Part shown: positions 7,865 to 15,875 of the stretch, piece by piece
Layout of the letters: every line of letters starts with the position of its first letter
Position numbering within the stretch: position 1 is the stretch's first letter
Assembly (NCBI GenBank): GCA_045648425.1
Contig: JAZRNV010000089.1
Coordinates: forward strand, 1-64,000
Length of the DNA stretch: 64,000 nt
Reading direction: 5' to 3'
From: RGIG2206 sp045648425
Lineage (GTDB): Bacteria > Bacillota > Clostridia > Oscillospirales > Acutalibacteraceae
The notes under the pieces: model-generated
What the model was told of the DNA's origin: nothing
Database searches by the model: none
What the model saw: only the letters and a program-made list of their open reading frames with translations
Program-made: the position numbers and the translations under genes

Positions 7865-8689
7865 ATGACCAACTATAAAAACTGGCCAACGGCAATTTCC
7901 ACCGGTGACACCTCTCTTGAAAACTTCGAACGCTTTGCCAAAGCAAACGTAAAAGGTGTTGAAGTAAGTTTGCGCTGGTATGACTGGCACAGAGATTGGG
8001 AAGAAATTGCAGAAAACGCAAAAAAAGCAGGCGTTGAAGTTATGTCTTACCACCTGCCCTTTGCAAACGAAATTAACATTGCAAATCTTCACGACGGTCG
8101 CAGACAGTTTGCCGTAACCGTACATAAAGAACTGATTGCTCATGCCGCAAAGCACGGCGTTAAGCGCTTTGTTGTGCATCCCTCTGCTGAGCCCATTGAG
8201 GATGAGGACCGTGCAGAATCTATGAAGCAGGCCAAGAAATCTCTTGCCGAAATGGCCGAATTTGCTGCTCAGTTTGACGCTTACGTTTGTGTTGAAGATT
8301 TGCCTCGCACCTGCCTCGGTCACGATGTTAAAGAGATGCTTGAGCTGGTTTCTGCTCACGAGCGTTTGCGCGTTTGCTTTGACGTTAACCATCTGCTCAC
8401 CTCTTACGGCAGCACCCATCTTGAATTTGTTCAGAAGTTGGGCGATAAAATCATCACCACTCATATGAGTGACTATGACTTTATTGATGAGCGCCACTAC
8501 TTTGCAGGCGAGGGTGACATCAACTGGAATGAGCTTATCACCGCGATGGAGGAAGCCGATTACAACGGTCCCTTCCTTTATGAAGGCGGATTCAGCCCCA
8601 GCGGATACAACCCCGATATCCCTTACGGCACCGTTGAAGATGCTCACGAACGCGCAACCACCATTAAAAATTTTTACGGCAAAAAATAA
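7865..8689 (+). CDS. Sugar phosphate isomerase/epimerase-like TIM-barrel protein (copy 1)
   Basis: A 274-residue protein of the xylose isomerase-like TIM-barrel superfamily (AP endonuclease 2 fold). Metal-binding residues typical of the family are visible: Glu in CVEDLPR, Asp and His in CFDVNH, His in TTHMSDYD and Glu in LYEGGF near the C-terminus. The start follows AAGGAGTGG. It lies 32 bases after the binding-lipoprotein gene and could be co-transcribed. A paralogue follows directly in the same orientation. Substrate specificity cannot be assigned; such proteins usually isomerise or epimerise ketose or inositol-type sugars. Confidence 0.85.
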   Translation: MTNYKNWPTAISTGDTSLENFERFAKANVKGVEVSLRWYDWHRDWEEIAENAKKAGVEVMSYHLPFANEINIANLHDGRRQFAVTVHKELIAHAAKHGVKRFVVHPSAEPIEDEDRAESMKQAKKSLAEMAEFAAQFDAYVCVEDLPRTCLGHDVKEMLELVSAHERLRVCFDVNHLLTSYGSTHLEFVQKLGDKIITTHMSDYDFIDERHYFAGEGDINWNELITAMEEADYNGPFLYEGGFSPSGYNPDIPYGTVEDAHERATTIKNFYGKK

Positions 8690-8700
8690 TTAATAATATT

Positions 8701-8739
8701 AAAGCGCATCTTGATAAAAGGTGCGCTTTTTGTTACAAT
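8701..8739 (+). promoter_or_regulatory. Composite terminator plus promoter (copy 1)
   Basis: AAAGCGCA...TGCGCTTTTT (8701-8731) is a rho-independent terminator for the gene upstream. In its loop lies TTGATA (8711-8716), and 17 bases further TACAAT (8734-8739), a good sigma-A promoter for the next gene. The same arrangement recurs at 9635-9673. Confidence 0.7.
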
Positions 8740-8780
8740 GGGTATAGTTACGATATCAATATGTATTGGGAGTTATTTTT

Positions 8781-9605
8781 ATGACCGACTATAAAAATTG
8801 GAAAACAGCAATATCCACCGGCAACACTTCGTATGAAACCCTTAATCGCTATGGGAAGGCAAACATTAAGTCTATTGAAGTCAGCGTAGATTGGCGCGTG
8901 TTTCAAGACCTTAACTGGCAAGAAATAACCGACAACGCCAAAAAAGCAGGTGTTGAGGTTTGGTCCTTTCACCTGCCCTTTGCACAGGAGCTTAATATTG
9001 CAAGTCCCGATGAGAATTTAAGACAATATTCCGTTAACGTTCTGAAAGAGCAAATTGAAAAAATCGTGAAATTCGGTATTAAGGTTTTTGTTGTACATCC
9101 CTCAACAGGCCCAATCAAAGATGATGAGCGTCATTTGTATATAACGGCATCTAAAAAATCTCTTGCCGAATTGGCTGAAACCGCTGCAAAGGTCGGTGCA
9201 ACCGTTTGCGTCGAAAATCTGCCCCGTCACGGATTGGGTCACGATGTTAAAGAGATGCTTGAGCTGGTTTCTGCCCACAACGGCTTGCGGGTTTGCTTTG
9301 ACGTTAACCATTTGCTCACCGCTTACGGCAGCACCCATCTTGAATTTGTTCAGAAGTTGGGCGATAAAATCGTCACCACTCATATGAGTGACTATGACTT
9401 TATTGATGAAAAACACTTTTTTGTCGGCAACGGCAAGATCAACTGGAATCAGCTGATCACCGCTATGGAAGAGGTAGACTACAACGGGCCCTTCCTTTAT
9501 GAGGGCGGCTTTAGCCCCAGCGGCTTTGATCCCTCCGTTCCTTACGGCACCATTGAAGAGGCAGTTGAGCGCCATATGACCGTCAAGAACTATTACGGTA
9601 AATAA
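8781..9605 (+). CDS. Sugar phosphate isomerase/epimerase-like TIM-barrel protein (copy 2)
   Basis: A 274-residue paralogue of the gene at 7865, same length and same metal-site residues (CVENLPR, CFDVNH, TTHMSDYD, LYEGGF). The ATG at 8781 has GGGAG nine bases upstream; an upstream in-frame start was discarded. The N-terminal half has diverged considerably from copy 1 (for example RWYDWHRDWEE against DWRVFQDLNWQE), whereas the block around 9237-9415 is almost identical at the DNA level, pointing to gene conversion or selection after tandem duplication. The two copies probably act on related substrates. Confidence 0.85.
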   Translation: MTDYKNWKTAISTGNTSYETLNRYGKANIKSIEVSVDWRVFQDLNWQEITDNAKKAGVEVWSFHLPFAQELNIASPDENLRQYSVNVLKEQIEKIVKFGIKVFVVHPSTGPIKDDERHLYITASKKSLAELAETAAKVGATVCVENLPRHGLGHDVKEMLELVSAHNGLRVCFDVNHLLTAYGSTHLEFVQKLGDKIVTTHMSDYDFIDEKHFFVGNGKINWNQLITAMEEVDYNGPFLYEGGFSPSGFDPSVPYGTIEEAVERHMTVKNYYGK

Positions 9606-9634
9606 GTCGGCAAACAGCAAAAGCTAATAAATTT

Positions 9635-9673
9635 AAAGCGCATCTTGATAAAAGGTGCGCTTTTTGTTAGAAT
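9635..9673 (+). promoter_or_regulatory. Composite terminator plus promoter (copy 2)
   Basis: The hairpin and loop sequence of 8701-8739 is repeated with only one base change in the -10 hexamer (TAGAAT instead of TACAAT). It terminates copy 2 and places a TTGATA-N17-TAGAAT promoter in front of the HAD hydrolase gene. Confidence 0.7.
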
Positions 9674-9689
9674 GAGTTAGGTGATTTTA

Positions 9690-10379
9690 ATGATTAAGGT
9701 TATTTTATGGGATATTGACGGCACCCTGCTGGATTTTATTGCTGCTGAAAAGGTAGCTTTGAGAGAATGCGCCCGACGTTTCGGTTTGGGTGATTTGTCT
9801 GATGACGACATTAAAACCTATTCTGCCATTAACAAATCCTATTGGAAGCGGTTAGAGACGGGCGAGCTTACCAAGCCCCAGATTCTTAAAGGTCGATTTG
9901 TAGATTTTTTCAAGCTTAAGGGCTTTGACTTTGACGACTTTGACGGCTTTAATGCAGAGTATCAAGTGCGTCTGGGAGATACTGTTTGTTTTTTTGACGA
10001 TTCTTATACCATTGTCAAGGGGCTTAAGGGCAAGCTCAAGCAGTACGCCGTTACCAACGGCACTAAAATCGCTCAGGACCGCAAGCTCAACAAGTCGGGG
10101 CTGGCAGATATTTTTGACGGCATCTTCATATCTGAATCGGTCGGTGCCGAAAAACCGTCAACAGCGTTTTTTGATGCCGTATTCAAGAGCATTCCCCCTT
10201 TCGGCAAGGATGAGGTTATGATCGTGGGCGACTCATTGACAAGCGATATAAAGGGCGGCAACAACGCGGGTATAATTACCTGTTGGTATGACCGCGGCAT
10301 TGACACCCCCGACAGCAGCGTTGTTATCAACCACAGAGTCACTGACCTGCGGCAGGTGCTTGATATCATAAAAGATTAG
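9690..10379 (+). CDS. HAD-superfamily hydrolase, YjjG/YfnB-like nucleotidase
   Basis: A 229-residue HAD subfamily IA phosphatase. Motif I is DIDGTLLDF (nucleophile Asp plus acid/base Asp), motif II lies in VTNGT, the motif III lysine in GAEKPS, and motif IV in VGDSLTSDIKGG. The run TNGTKIAQDRKLNKSGL plus IFISESVGAEKP matches the YjjG/YfnB group, which dephosphorylates pyrimidine nucleoside monophosphates, including non-canonical ones. The ATG at 9690 follows TTAGGTGA. Its 3' end overlaps the converging gene on the other strand by 14 bases. Confidence 0.85.
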   Translation: MIKVILWDIDGTLLDFIAAEKVALRECARRFGLGDLSDDDIKTYSAINKSYWKRLETGELTKPQILKGRFVDFFKLKGFDFDDFDGFNAEYQVRLGDTVCFFDDSYTIVKGLKGKLKQYAVTNGTKIAQDRKLNKSGLADIFDGIFISESVGAEKPSTAFFDAVFKSIPPFGKDEVMIVGDSLTSDIKGGNNAGIITCWYDRGIDTPDSSVVINHRVTDLRQVLDIIKD

Positions 10380-11142
10380 CCAGCTCCTCTAAGGATACGC
10401 TTTTTCCCCTAAACATCATGCTTTCAGCAAACGGAGCTGCTCCGTTCCACTCTTTTTCCTCCATCAAGGCGGCGGCAAGCTGCAGCTTTCCGTACCCTTC
10501 AAGATGGGAAAGGTCGCCTAAATTTATATTTTCTTCCTCCACCGTAATGCAATCACATCCGGTGGGAGCAAATATCATAGAGGGCAAAGGTAACGTGCCG
10601 CACCCCGATATGCCGTCCGGAGCAATTATAATATTGCAGTCAGCAGAGGCGGCGCTGTCGGTTATGATGGGGTGGGCGCCCATCCCATCAAGAAGGCACC
10701 GAGCGCCTGTTTCGTATTGCCGTGCCCCTGCCGTCACTGCCGTAACCGTTTGAGCGCACTTCATAAGAGGTGTAAGCAGTCGGGTATATTTGCCCTCTCT
10801 GTCGATAAGCATTACCGACAGATAAGGATTTACGGACGCTGCCGATTCTATCACCTTAACGGCGGCATCTGCAAGCATTTGACCCACGGCCGCTTGCTCT
10901 GAATAGGTGCACAGAGGAACTCCGTCGGGGATTTTTATGTCAGTTTGAGGAATAATCCTTTTGTTTTTGCCCACAATTTTCAAAATTCTGTTCCATTCCG
11001 GTTCACCCCCGGTGCATATCTCGATCTCACAATAAACAATGCCACACAATGTGTGCTCTGTTATTGTTACAGAGGATGAAAAAAGGCGCGAAAACAATCC
11101 CCTTTTCTTTTCATTGTTTACCTTTAACAAATAAAGCATCAT
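10366..11142 (-). CDS. Hypothetical protein, 258 residues
   Basis: I do not recognise this protein. It has no signal peptide or membrane segment. It starts with a basic stretch (KVNNEKKRGLFSRLF), has a central alternating strand/helix pattern (PYLSVMLIDREGKYTRLL, TAVTAGARQYE, CNIIIAPDGISG) suggestive of a Rossmann-like alpha/beta domain, and ends with an acidic helix. It contains several cysteines (CDCITVEEENI). The start at 11142 has GGGAGTGGT upstream and a second ATG follows immediately. It converges on the HAD gene with a 14-base overlap and is divergent from rarA. Confidence 0.7.
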   Translation of the reverse strand: MMLYLLKVNNEKKRGLFSRLFSSSVTITEHTLCGIVYCEIEICTGGEPEWNRILKIVGKNKRIIPQTDIKIPDGVPLCTYSEQAAVGQMLADAAVKVIESAASVNPYLSVMLIDREGKYTRLLTPLMKCAQTVTAVTAGARQYETGARCLLDGMGAHPIITDSAASADCNIIIAPDGISGCGTLPLPSMIFAPTGCDCITVEEENINLGDLSHLEGYGKLQLAAALMEEKEWNGAAPFAESMMFRGKSVSLEELANLL

Positions 11143-11197
11143 ACCACTCCCTTTTTGCTAATACATTATTATGAAAAGACGGGTAATAATAAAACCG

Positions 11198-11226
11198 TTT
11201 ACAAAAGAGTGTGTTTGATGTAAAAT
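11198..11226 (+). promoter_or_regulatory. Promoter for rarA-ydbST-like genes
   Basis: TTTACA, 17-base spacer, TAAAAT, about 40 bases upstream of the rarA start codon. Confidence 0.65.
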
Positions 11227-11266
11227 AGATTTATACTATGTACCCTGTTTAAGGAGGGTGATATCT

Positions 11267-12535
11267 ATGTCAGCACCTCTTGCCGACCGCATAAGGCCAA
11301 AAGATATAAGTCAGGTTGTTGGTCAGCACCATTTGTTGGATGACGACCGTCCCCTGCGCAAAATTATTGAGGGCGGAAAAATACCCAATATGATTTTTTA
11401 CGGGCCTTCGGGCGTCGGTAAAACCACCGTGGCATCAATAATTGCCGAGCGCACAGATATGCGCTTACACCGTCTTAACGGTACCACGGCCTCCACCGCT
11501 GATTTAAAAGAGGTCTTTAACGAGATTGGCTCCATCGCGGCTATGGGCGGAATTTTGCTTTATCTTGATGAAATTCAGTATTTCAACAAGCGCCAGCAGC
11601 AAAGCTTGCTGGAGTTTATCGAAAACGGCAGCGTCACCCTTATTGCATCCACCACCGAAAACCCTTATTTTTATATTTACAACGCAATTTTATCCCGATG
11701 CACCGTTTTTGAATTTAAATCGGTTGATGTGGAAGATATTGAAGGGGCTGTTCGCCGTGCAACCGACCATATATCTCAAGAAATGCAAACCGAAATCTGC
11801 ATCAGTGACGAGGCGGTGCACATAATCGCCGCCGGTTGCGGTGGTGATGTGCGCAAATCTCTCAACGCTCTTGAGCTTTGTGTGCTTTCAGGTGATACCG
11901 ATACCGACGGCAAGGTTACCGTTACCGCAGAAATTGCCGAAGAGCTCTCTCAACGCAGCTCTATGCGCTATGACCGAGACGGCGATGCTCACTATGACAT
12001 TTTGTCGGCCTTTCAAAAATCTATGCGAGGAAGTGATGCCAACGCTGCATTGCATTATCTTGCAAGATTGCTTATTGCCGGCGACCTGCCAAGCGCCTGC
12101 CGCCGTTTGATGGTGTGCGCTTGTGAGGATGTAGGGCTTGCATATCCGCAAATAATACCCATAGTTAAAGCTTGCGTTGATGCCGCTTTGCAGGTTGGTC
12201 TGCCGGAGGCGAGAATTCCCCTTGCCGACGCGGTTGTTATGGTGGCATTGGCACCTAAATCCAACACCGCCAACTGTGCCATTGATGCAGCGTGGGCCGA
12301 TATTGAAGCAGGAAAGGTGGGCGGCATTCCCCCTCACTTGCAGGATGGGCATTACAGCGGTGCTCAAAAAATGGGCAAAGCTATTGGCTACCGTTATCCT
12401 CACGATTTTGCTGACGGATGGGTGGAGCAACAGTATCTGCCCGACATTTTAAAGGACGCACAATATTACCGATTTGGTGAAAACAAAAACGAGCAGGCAT
12501 TCCGTGCCTATTGGGAAAAGATAAAGGGTAAATAA
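11267..12535 (+). CDS. rarA: Replication-associated recombination protein A (RarA/MgsA AAA ATPase)
   Basis: RarA is a clamp-loader-like AAA+ ATPase that acts at stalled replication forks. The 422-residue product has the Walker A motif GPSGVGKTT near residue 48, Walker B LYLDEIQ, sensor 1 ASTTENP, an arginine-finger region ILSRCTVFE, and the C-terminal tetramerisation domain with HYSGAQKMGKAIGYRYPHD. The ATG at 11267 lies in an AAGGAGGGTGATATCT context. It is followed after 21 bases by the ydbS-like gene and probably forms an operon with it. The name mgsA is sometimes used for this gene but is reserved here for methylglyoxal synthase. Confidence 0.95.
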   Translation: MSAPLADRIRPKDISQVVGQHHLLDDDRPLRKIIEGGKIPNMIFYGPSGVGKTTVASIIAERTDMRLHRLNGTTASTADLKEVFNEIGSIAAMGGILLYLDEIQYFNKRQQQSLLEFIENGSVTLIASTTENPYFYIYNAILSRCTVFEFKSVDVEDIEGAVRRATDHISQEMQTEICISDEAVHIIAAGCGGDVRKSLNALELCVLSGDTDTDGKVTVTAEIAEELSQRSSMRYDRDGDAHYDILSAFQKSMRGSDANAALHYLARLLIAGDLPSACRRLMVCACEDVGLAYPQIIPIVKACVDAALQVGLPEARIPLADAVVMVALAPKSNTANCAIDAAWADIEAGKVGGIPPHLQDGHYSGAQKMGKAIGYRYPHDFADGWVEQQYLPDILKDAQYYRFGENKNEQAFRAYWEKIKGK

Positions 12536-12556
12536 CCTGATTATAGGGTGATATGA

Positions 12557-12985
12557 TTGATCTTTCCTCCATCGCGGAGCTATGCAAAGGTTTTAAGATT
12601 AAAAACCCTTGCCCTCGCTTTGCCGTTGGCTTTTGCCTTAGGTTTTTTATATAGGTTTAATCATATCCCTGCGCTCATTTTGAGCGTGGGGATTTTTGTA
12701 CTGTTTTGCCTTGTTTGGACGGTTTACATTCCCTTAAGCATTTTGGGAAGGCAAACGGAGCTCAAGAGCAATCGACTTATTATAAGTTACGGAGTAATCA
12801 TCAGGCGAAGGCATATTCTGCCCCTTAGCCGTGCCATTTATTGCAAAATCAACAATGGCCCCATATATCGCTTGTTTGGGCTTAGCACGGTAAAAATTCA
12901 CCTGGTGGGGGCAGAAATTTCCATAAAAGGTCTTGACTGCACAAGGGCCGAAAAGCTTGTATCTTATCTGGAGGGTAAAAAATGA
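12557..12985 (+). CDS. YdbS-like bacterial PH-domain membrane protein
   Basis: A 142-residue protein with two hydrophobic segments (TLALALPLAFALGFLY and PALILSVGIFVLFCLVW) followed by a bacterial PH (bPH2, formerly DUF304) domain: TELKSNRLIISYGVI and LPLSRAIYCKINNGPIYRLF. The likely start is TTG at 12557, six bases after AGGGTG; an ATG at 12553 is in another frame and opens only a 33-codon frame. The stop overlaps the next start (ATGA). Length and order match the Bacillus YdbS-YdbT pair, which has been linked to tolerance of certain membrane-active bacteriocins; that role here is inference. Confidence 0.82.
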   Translation: MIFPPSRSYAKVLRLKTLALALPLAFALGFLYRFNHIPALILSVGIFVLFCLVWTVYIPLSILGRQTELKSNRLIISYGVIIRRRHILPLSRAIYCKINNGPIYRLFGLSTVKIHLVGAEISIKGLDCTRAEKLVSYLEGKK

Positions 12986-14361
12986 ACTCTCACTCCTTTT
13001 CCGCCCATTTCATTACCTCCTTTGTATATTTAAAACGACTGTTACCGCTGTTCATACTTCCCGTTGCAGGCAATATATACCGATATGTTATGCAAGGGTA
13101 CCGGTTTTCTTCATCGGTTTTTGATGTTGCCGTCGCTTTGATCGCTCTTATGTGGGGATTAAAAGAGAGCCGCAGCATATCGGTTAAGGTGTCGGGAGGT
13201 AAGCTTTTTGTTAAAAAAGGTTTTGTTTTTAAAAGTCAATGGCAGGTTGATATTGAAAAAATTGCTGCAATTTATGTTGATCAGAATGTTTTAACCTATT
13301 TGGTTTCTGCCGCAAGAGTCAGAGTTGAAACGATAGCCGGCGCTCGGCGCAAAAAAGCCGAGCTTGACCTTTATATCAGCAAAGGAGAGCTGCCTCGCCT
13401 GGTGCAATCGATTACCAAATTTGAAGGTGAAAGGTCGCAAAAATGCTCTGTGGGCCAAAGCTTATTGCTGGCTCTTTCCGAAACATCTGCAAAGTCGGGG
13501 CTGCTTATATTTTCTACCTCGGTAAATTATTTGGGAAAGTTTTTAGGTCGAAGATTTGACCCTTTGATGCTAAAGGAGCTTGCAAATGAAAAGAATTGGG
13601 ATACCTTGCTGCCTCCCCTTCTTACAGCGGTGGCGACCGTCATAACCGCAGGTATTTTACTTTCCTTTGTTGTGTCGGTTATACGGCACTTCAGCTTAAG
13701 TATAGAAAACAGCGAAGCTCTCGTTCACCTGCGGCAAGGGGTGCTTCGCAAATCGGACATGTATATTTTTAAAAGCAATATCAGCGCTGTAATTGAGGTT
13801 AGCTCACCCATTCTCACCCTTTTCAGGCGCAAAAACGTATGTCTTAACCTAGTTGGCTGGGGCAACAAGCAGGGCGCTGTAACTCTTTTGCCTGCAATAA
13901 AAAGCAACGGATTTTCGGTAATGGGCCCCAACTCGGTTAAAAGCCACCGTCAAGGCATAATAAGAGGAGCAAGAATTCCTGCGCTGCTGACTCTGGTTCT
14001 TTTAGCCCTATGGGGAGGCCTGACTTTAATATTGCCACAGATGCAGGGGCTGTGGGCCATACTCTTTTTATCAGCTGCCGTCATAAGCGGATACCGTATG
14101 TTCGTTAAGCTGAGAGCCATTAAGCGCGGTGGCGCTTTTAAAACCGAAACGGTAGGCACCGTTTTTGCCAAGCGAATGACCTTTTATCAATGCAGTGCAA
14201 AGGCGGAGCGTGTGGAGTGCATTACCCTGCGCCAATCACCTTTTGACCGAAATTGGGGAATGTGCAAGCTAATCTTTGACATTCACGACAAAAGAAAAAG
14301 CCGCTTTTTAGCGGCTTATCTTGATGAAAGTGAAGCTGAACGCTTTACTTCTTGTCTTTAA
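12982..14361 (+). CDS. YdbT-like membrane protein with several PH domains
   Basis: A 459-residue partner of the preceding gene, overlapping it by four bases. It shows repeating units of two hydrophobic helices followed by a bPH2 domain: the first around KVSGGKLFVKKGFVFKSQWQ, a second around SEALVHLRQGVLRKSD, and a third around AFKTETVGTVFAKRMTFYQ. This three-domain plan is that of Bacillus YdbT. The pair probably forms a membrane complex involved in envelope stress or membrane-peptide tolerance. Its 3' coding end contains a hairpin that works as a terminator for the converging gene. Confidence 0.85.
   Translation: MNSHSFSAHFITSFVYLKRLLPLFILPVAGNIYRYVMQGYRFSSSVFDVAVALIALMWGLKESRSISVKVSGGKLFVKKGFVFKSQWQVDIEKIAAIYVDQNVLTYLVSAARVRVETIAGARRKKAELDLYISKGELPRLVQSITKFEGERSQKCSVGQSLLLALSETSAKSGLLIFSTSVNYLGKFLGRRFDPLMLKELANEKNWDTLLPPLLTAVATVITAGILLSFVVSVIRHFSLSIENSEALVHLRQGVLRKSDMYIFKSNISAVIEVSSPILTLFRRKNVCLNLVGWGNKQGAVTLLPAIKSNGFSVMGPNSVKSHRQGIIRGARIPALLTLVLLALWGGLTLILPQMQGLWAILFLSAAVISGYRMFVKLRAIKRGGAFKTETVGTVFAKRMTFYQCSAKAERVECITLRQSPFDRNWGMCKLIFDIHDKRKSRFLAAYLDESEAERFTSCL
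14291..14318 (-). terminator. Terminator for the M20 peptidase operon, embedded in the facing gene
   Basis: On the minus strand AAGCCGC-TAAAA-GCGGCTT is followed by TTTTCTTTT. The element lies inside the last 70 coding bases of the ydbT-like gene on the plus strand. Confidence 0.7.
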
Positions 14362-14388
14362 TTTTGCTCGTCGCACTTGATGATATCG

Positions 14389-14424
14389 GTCGCCTGACAA
14401 GCTTGCTAAAGTTTATCAGGCGAC
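14389..14424. repeat. Nine-base inverted repeat between convergent genes
   Basis: GTCGCCTGA (14389-14397) and TCAGGCGAC (14416-14424) can form a stem with an 18-base loop in either transcript. There is no T-run on either side, so it may be a weak or RNA-stabilising 3' structure. Confidence 0.5.
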
Positions 14425-14429
14425 TTGCA

Positions 14430-15875
14430 TTATATCAGTTTTAACAATCGCACATAAAATTCTGCAGTTTTTATCAAGGTTTCGACGGGAATTCTCTCAT
14501 CGTTGCCGTGAATCATACCTCTTTCTTGCTTAGAAAGGCGCATAGCAGAAAATCTGTAAACTCGGTCGGTGATGCGGCAATAGTGACGAGAATCGCTGCA
14601 GGCCATCATCAGATAGGGAGAAACCAGCGCATCCGGCCAGGTTGCTTTAACAGCATCACAAAGGGTATGCCACTCACCGCAAGAGGTATCGGAGCTTATA
14701 GAAGGATTGGTGCCCTGCACAAGGGTGATTTTTATATTATCATTATCAACTGTTTTGGCAAGATAAGCCATTGCTGACTCAATTGTATCCTCCCCCAGCA
14801 GGCGCATATTAACACCGAATCTGGCACGGGGAGGCAAAACGTTATAGGCATCGCTGCCCTCCATCCTCGTGACGGCAACGGTGGTGCGCATCATTGCGTT
14901 CAGCTCGCCCCCCGACTTTTTGCATATCATATCAAGAAGGGGCAAAAAGCACCAGAGATTGGCAAAAATCATTCGGTATAAAAAGGTGGAGTGTCTGCCT
15001 AGGGTATCAAACATTTCAGCAACCGGCTTTGCAAGCTGACGCTTAAAGGGGTTGCCCTCTATTTTGGTAATGGCTTGGCTGAGCTTGCCGAGATTTGAGT
15101 GCACCGGAGGGGTTGAAGCGTGACCGCCGCTTGATTCAATGGTAAAATCAAGGTCAACGCCTCCCTTTTCGCCTATTCCGATAAGAGCGCATGAGCCCTG
15201 CACACCCGGGAAAACATTGTCAACCACTGCGCCACCCTCATCAAGCACCATAGCGGGCTTTATGCCCTTGTTTTCAAGATAAGTAACTATATCGGCGCAG
15301 GAAGCTCCGCTAATCTCTTCTTCACCGGAAAAGGATAAATAAAGGTCGTTTTGAGGGATGTAACCATCCTTAAGCAGCTGCTCGAGAGCTTCCATCACTC
15401 CGCAAAGAGTACCCTTGGTATCAAGAGTTCCGCGACCCCAAATACATTCATCCTCAATAAGTCCGTCAAAGGCGGGCTTTGTCCAGCAATCCAAATCCAC
15501 GGGCACCACGTCATAGTGAGCCATCAGCACGGTGGGTGCCTCGGCCGATTTGCCCTTGAGGCAGTACAGCAGGCCCGTTTTGCCGATATGAGTTAAGGTT
15601 GCATTGGTATGAATTAAGGGAAATTGCTTTTCGAGAAGTTGAACAAAGCGTTCAAATTCGGCCCACTCAACCTTAGCACTGTCAACATTGGATACGGTGC
15701 GGCACTTTATCATTTCAACCATATCGTCAACTATCTTTTGGCGGTCAAGAGCAATCTCTTCTCCCTCAACAGATTTAGTTGCGGTGGGCTTAAAAAGCGC
15801 GGTGCGAACAAGAACAACGGCTATAAAAGTTGCCAGCAATGCACCGGCGGCAATGCCGATATATGCCCAAATCAT
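14430..15875 (-). CDS. M20-family metallopeptidase with N-terminal membrane anchor
   Basis: A 481-residue di-zinc peptidase of the M20 clan. It begins with one hydrophobic segment (IGIAAGALLATFIAVVLV), so it is anchored to the membrane. The metal and catalytic residues are in MAHYDVVPVD, WGRGTLDTKG, SGEEEISG and the C-terminal MIHGNDERIP; the dimerisation lid domain lies between. The overall order and N-terminal anchor resemble carboxypeptidase S/PM20D1-type enzymes, which act on dipeptides or N-acyl amino acids. It is the last gene of a five-gene minus-strand operon with two membrane proteins, a lipoprotein and a Nudix hydrolase, and its ATG overlaps the preceding stop by one base. Confidence 0.88.
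   Translation of the reverse strand: MIWAYIGIAAGALLATFIAVVLVRTALFKPTATKSVEGEEIALDRQKIVDDMVEMIKCRTVSNVDSAKVEWAEFERFVQLLEKQFPLIHTNATLTHIGKTGLLYCLKGKSAEAPTVLMAHYDVVPVDLDCWTKPAFDGLIEDECIWGRGTLDTKGTLCGVMEALEQLLKDGYIPQNDLYLSFSGEEEISGASCADIVTYLENKGIKPAMVLDEGGAVVDNVFPGVQGSCALIGIGEKGGVDLDFTIESSGGHASTPPVHSNLGKLSQAITKIEGNPFKRQLAKPVAEMFDTLGRHSTFLYRMIFANLWCFLPLLDMICKKSGGELNAMMRTTVAVTRMEGSDAYNVLPPRARFGVNMRLLGEDTIESAMAYLAKTVDNDNIKITLVQGTNPSISSDTSCGEWHTLCDAVKATWPDALVSPYLMMACSDSRHYCRITDRVYRFSAMRLSKQERGMIHGNDERIPVETLIKTAEFYVRLLKLI

Noticed and set aside
7760..8647. Minus-strand frame of 295 residues opposite the isomerase-like gene
   Set aside because: The plus strand has conserved metal-site motifs and a ribosome site; a similar shadow appears opposite the second copy because the two genes are paralogous.
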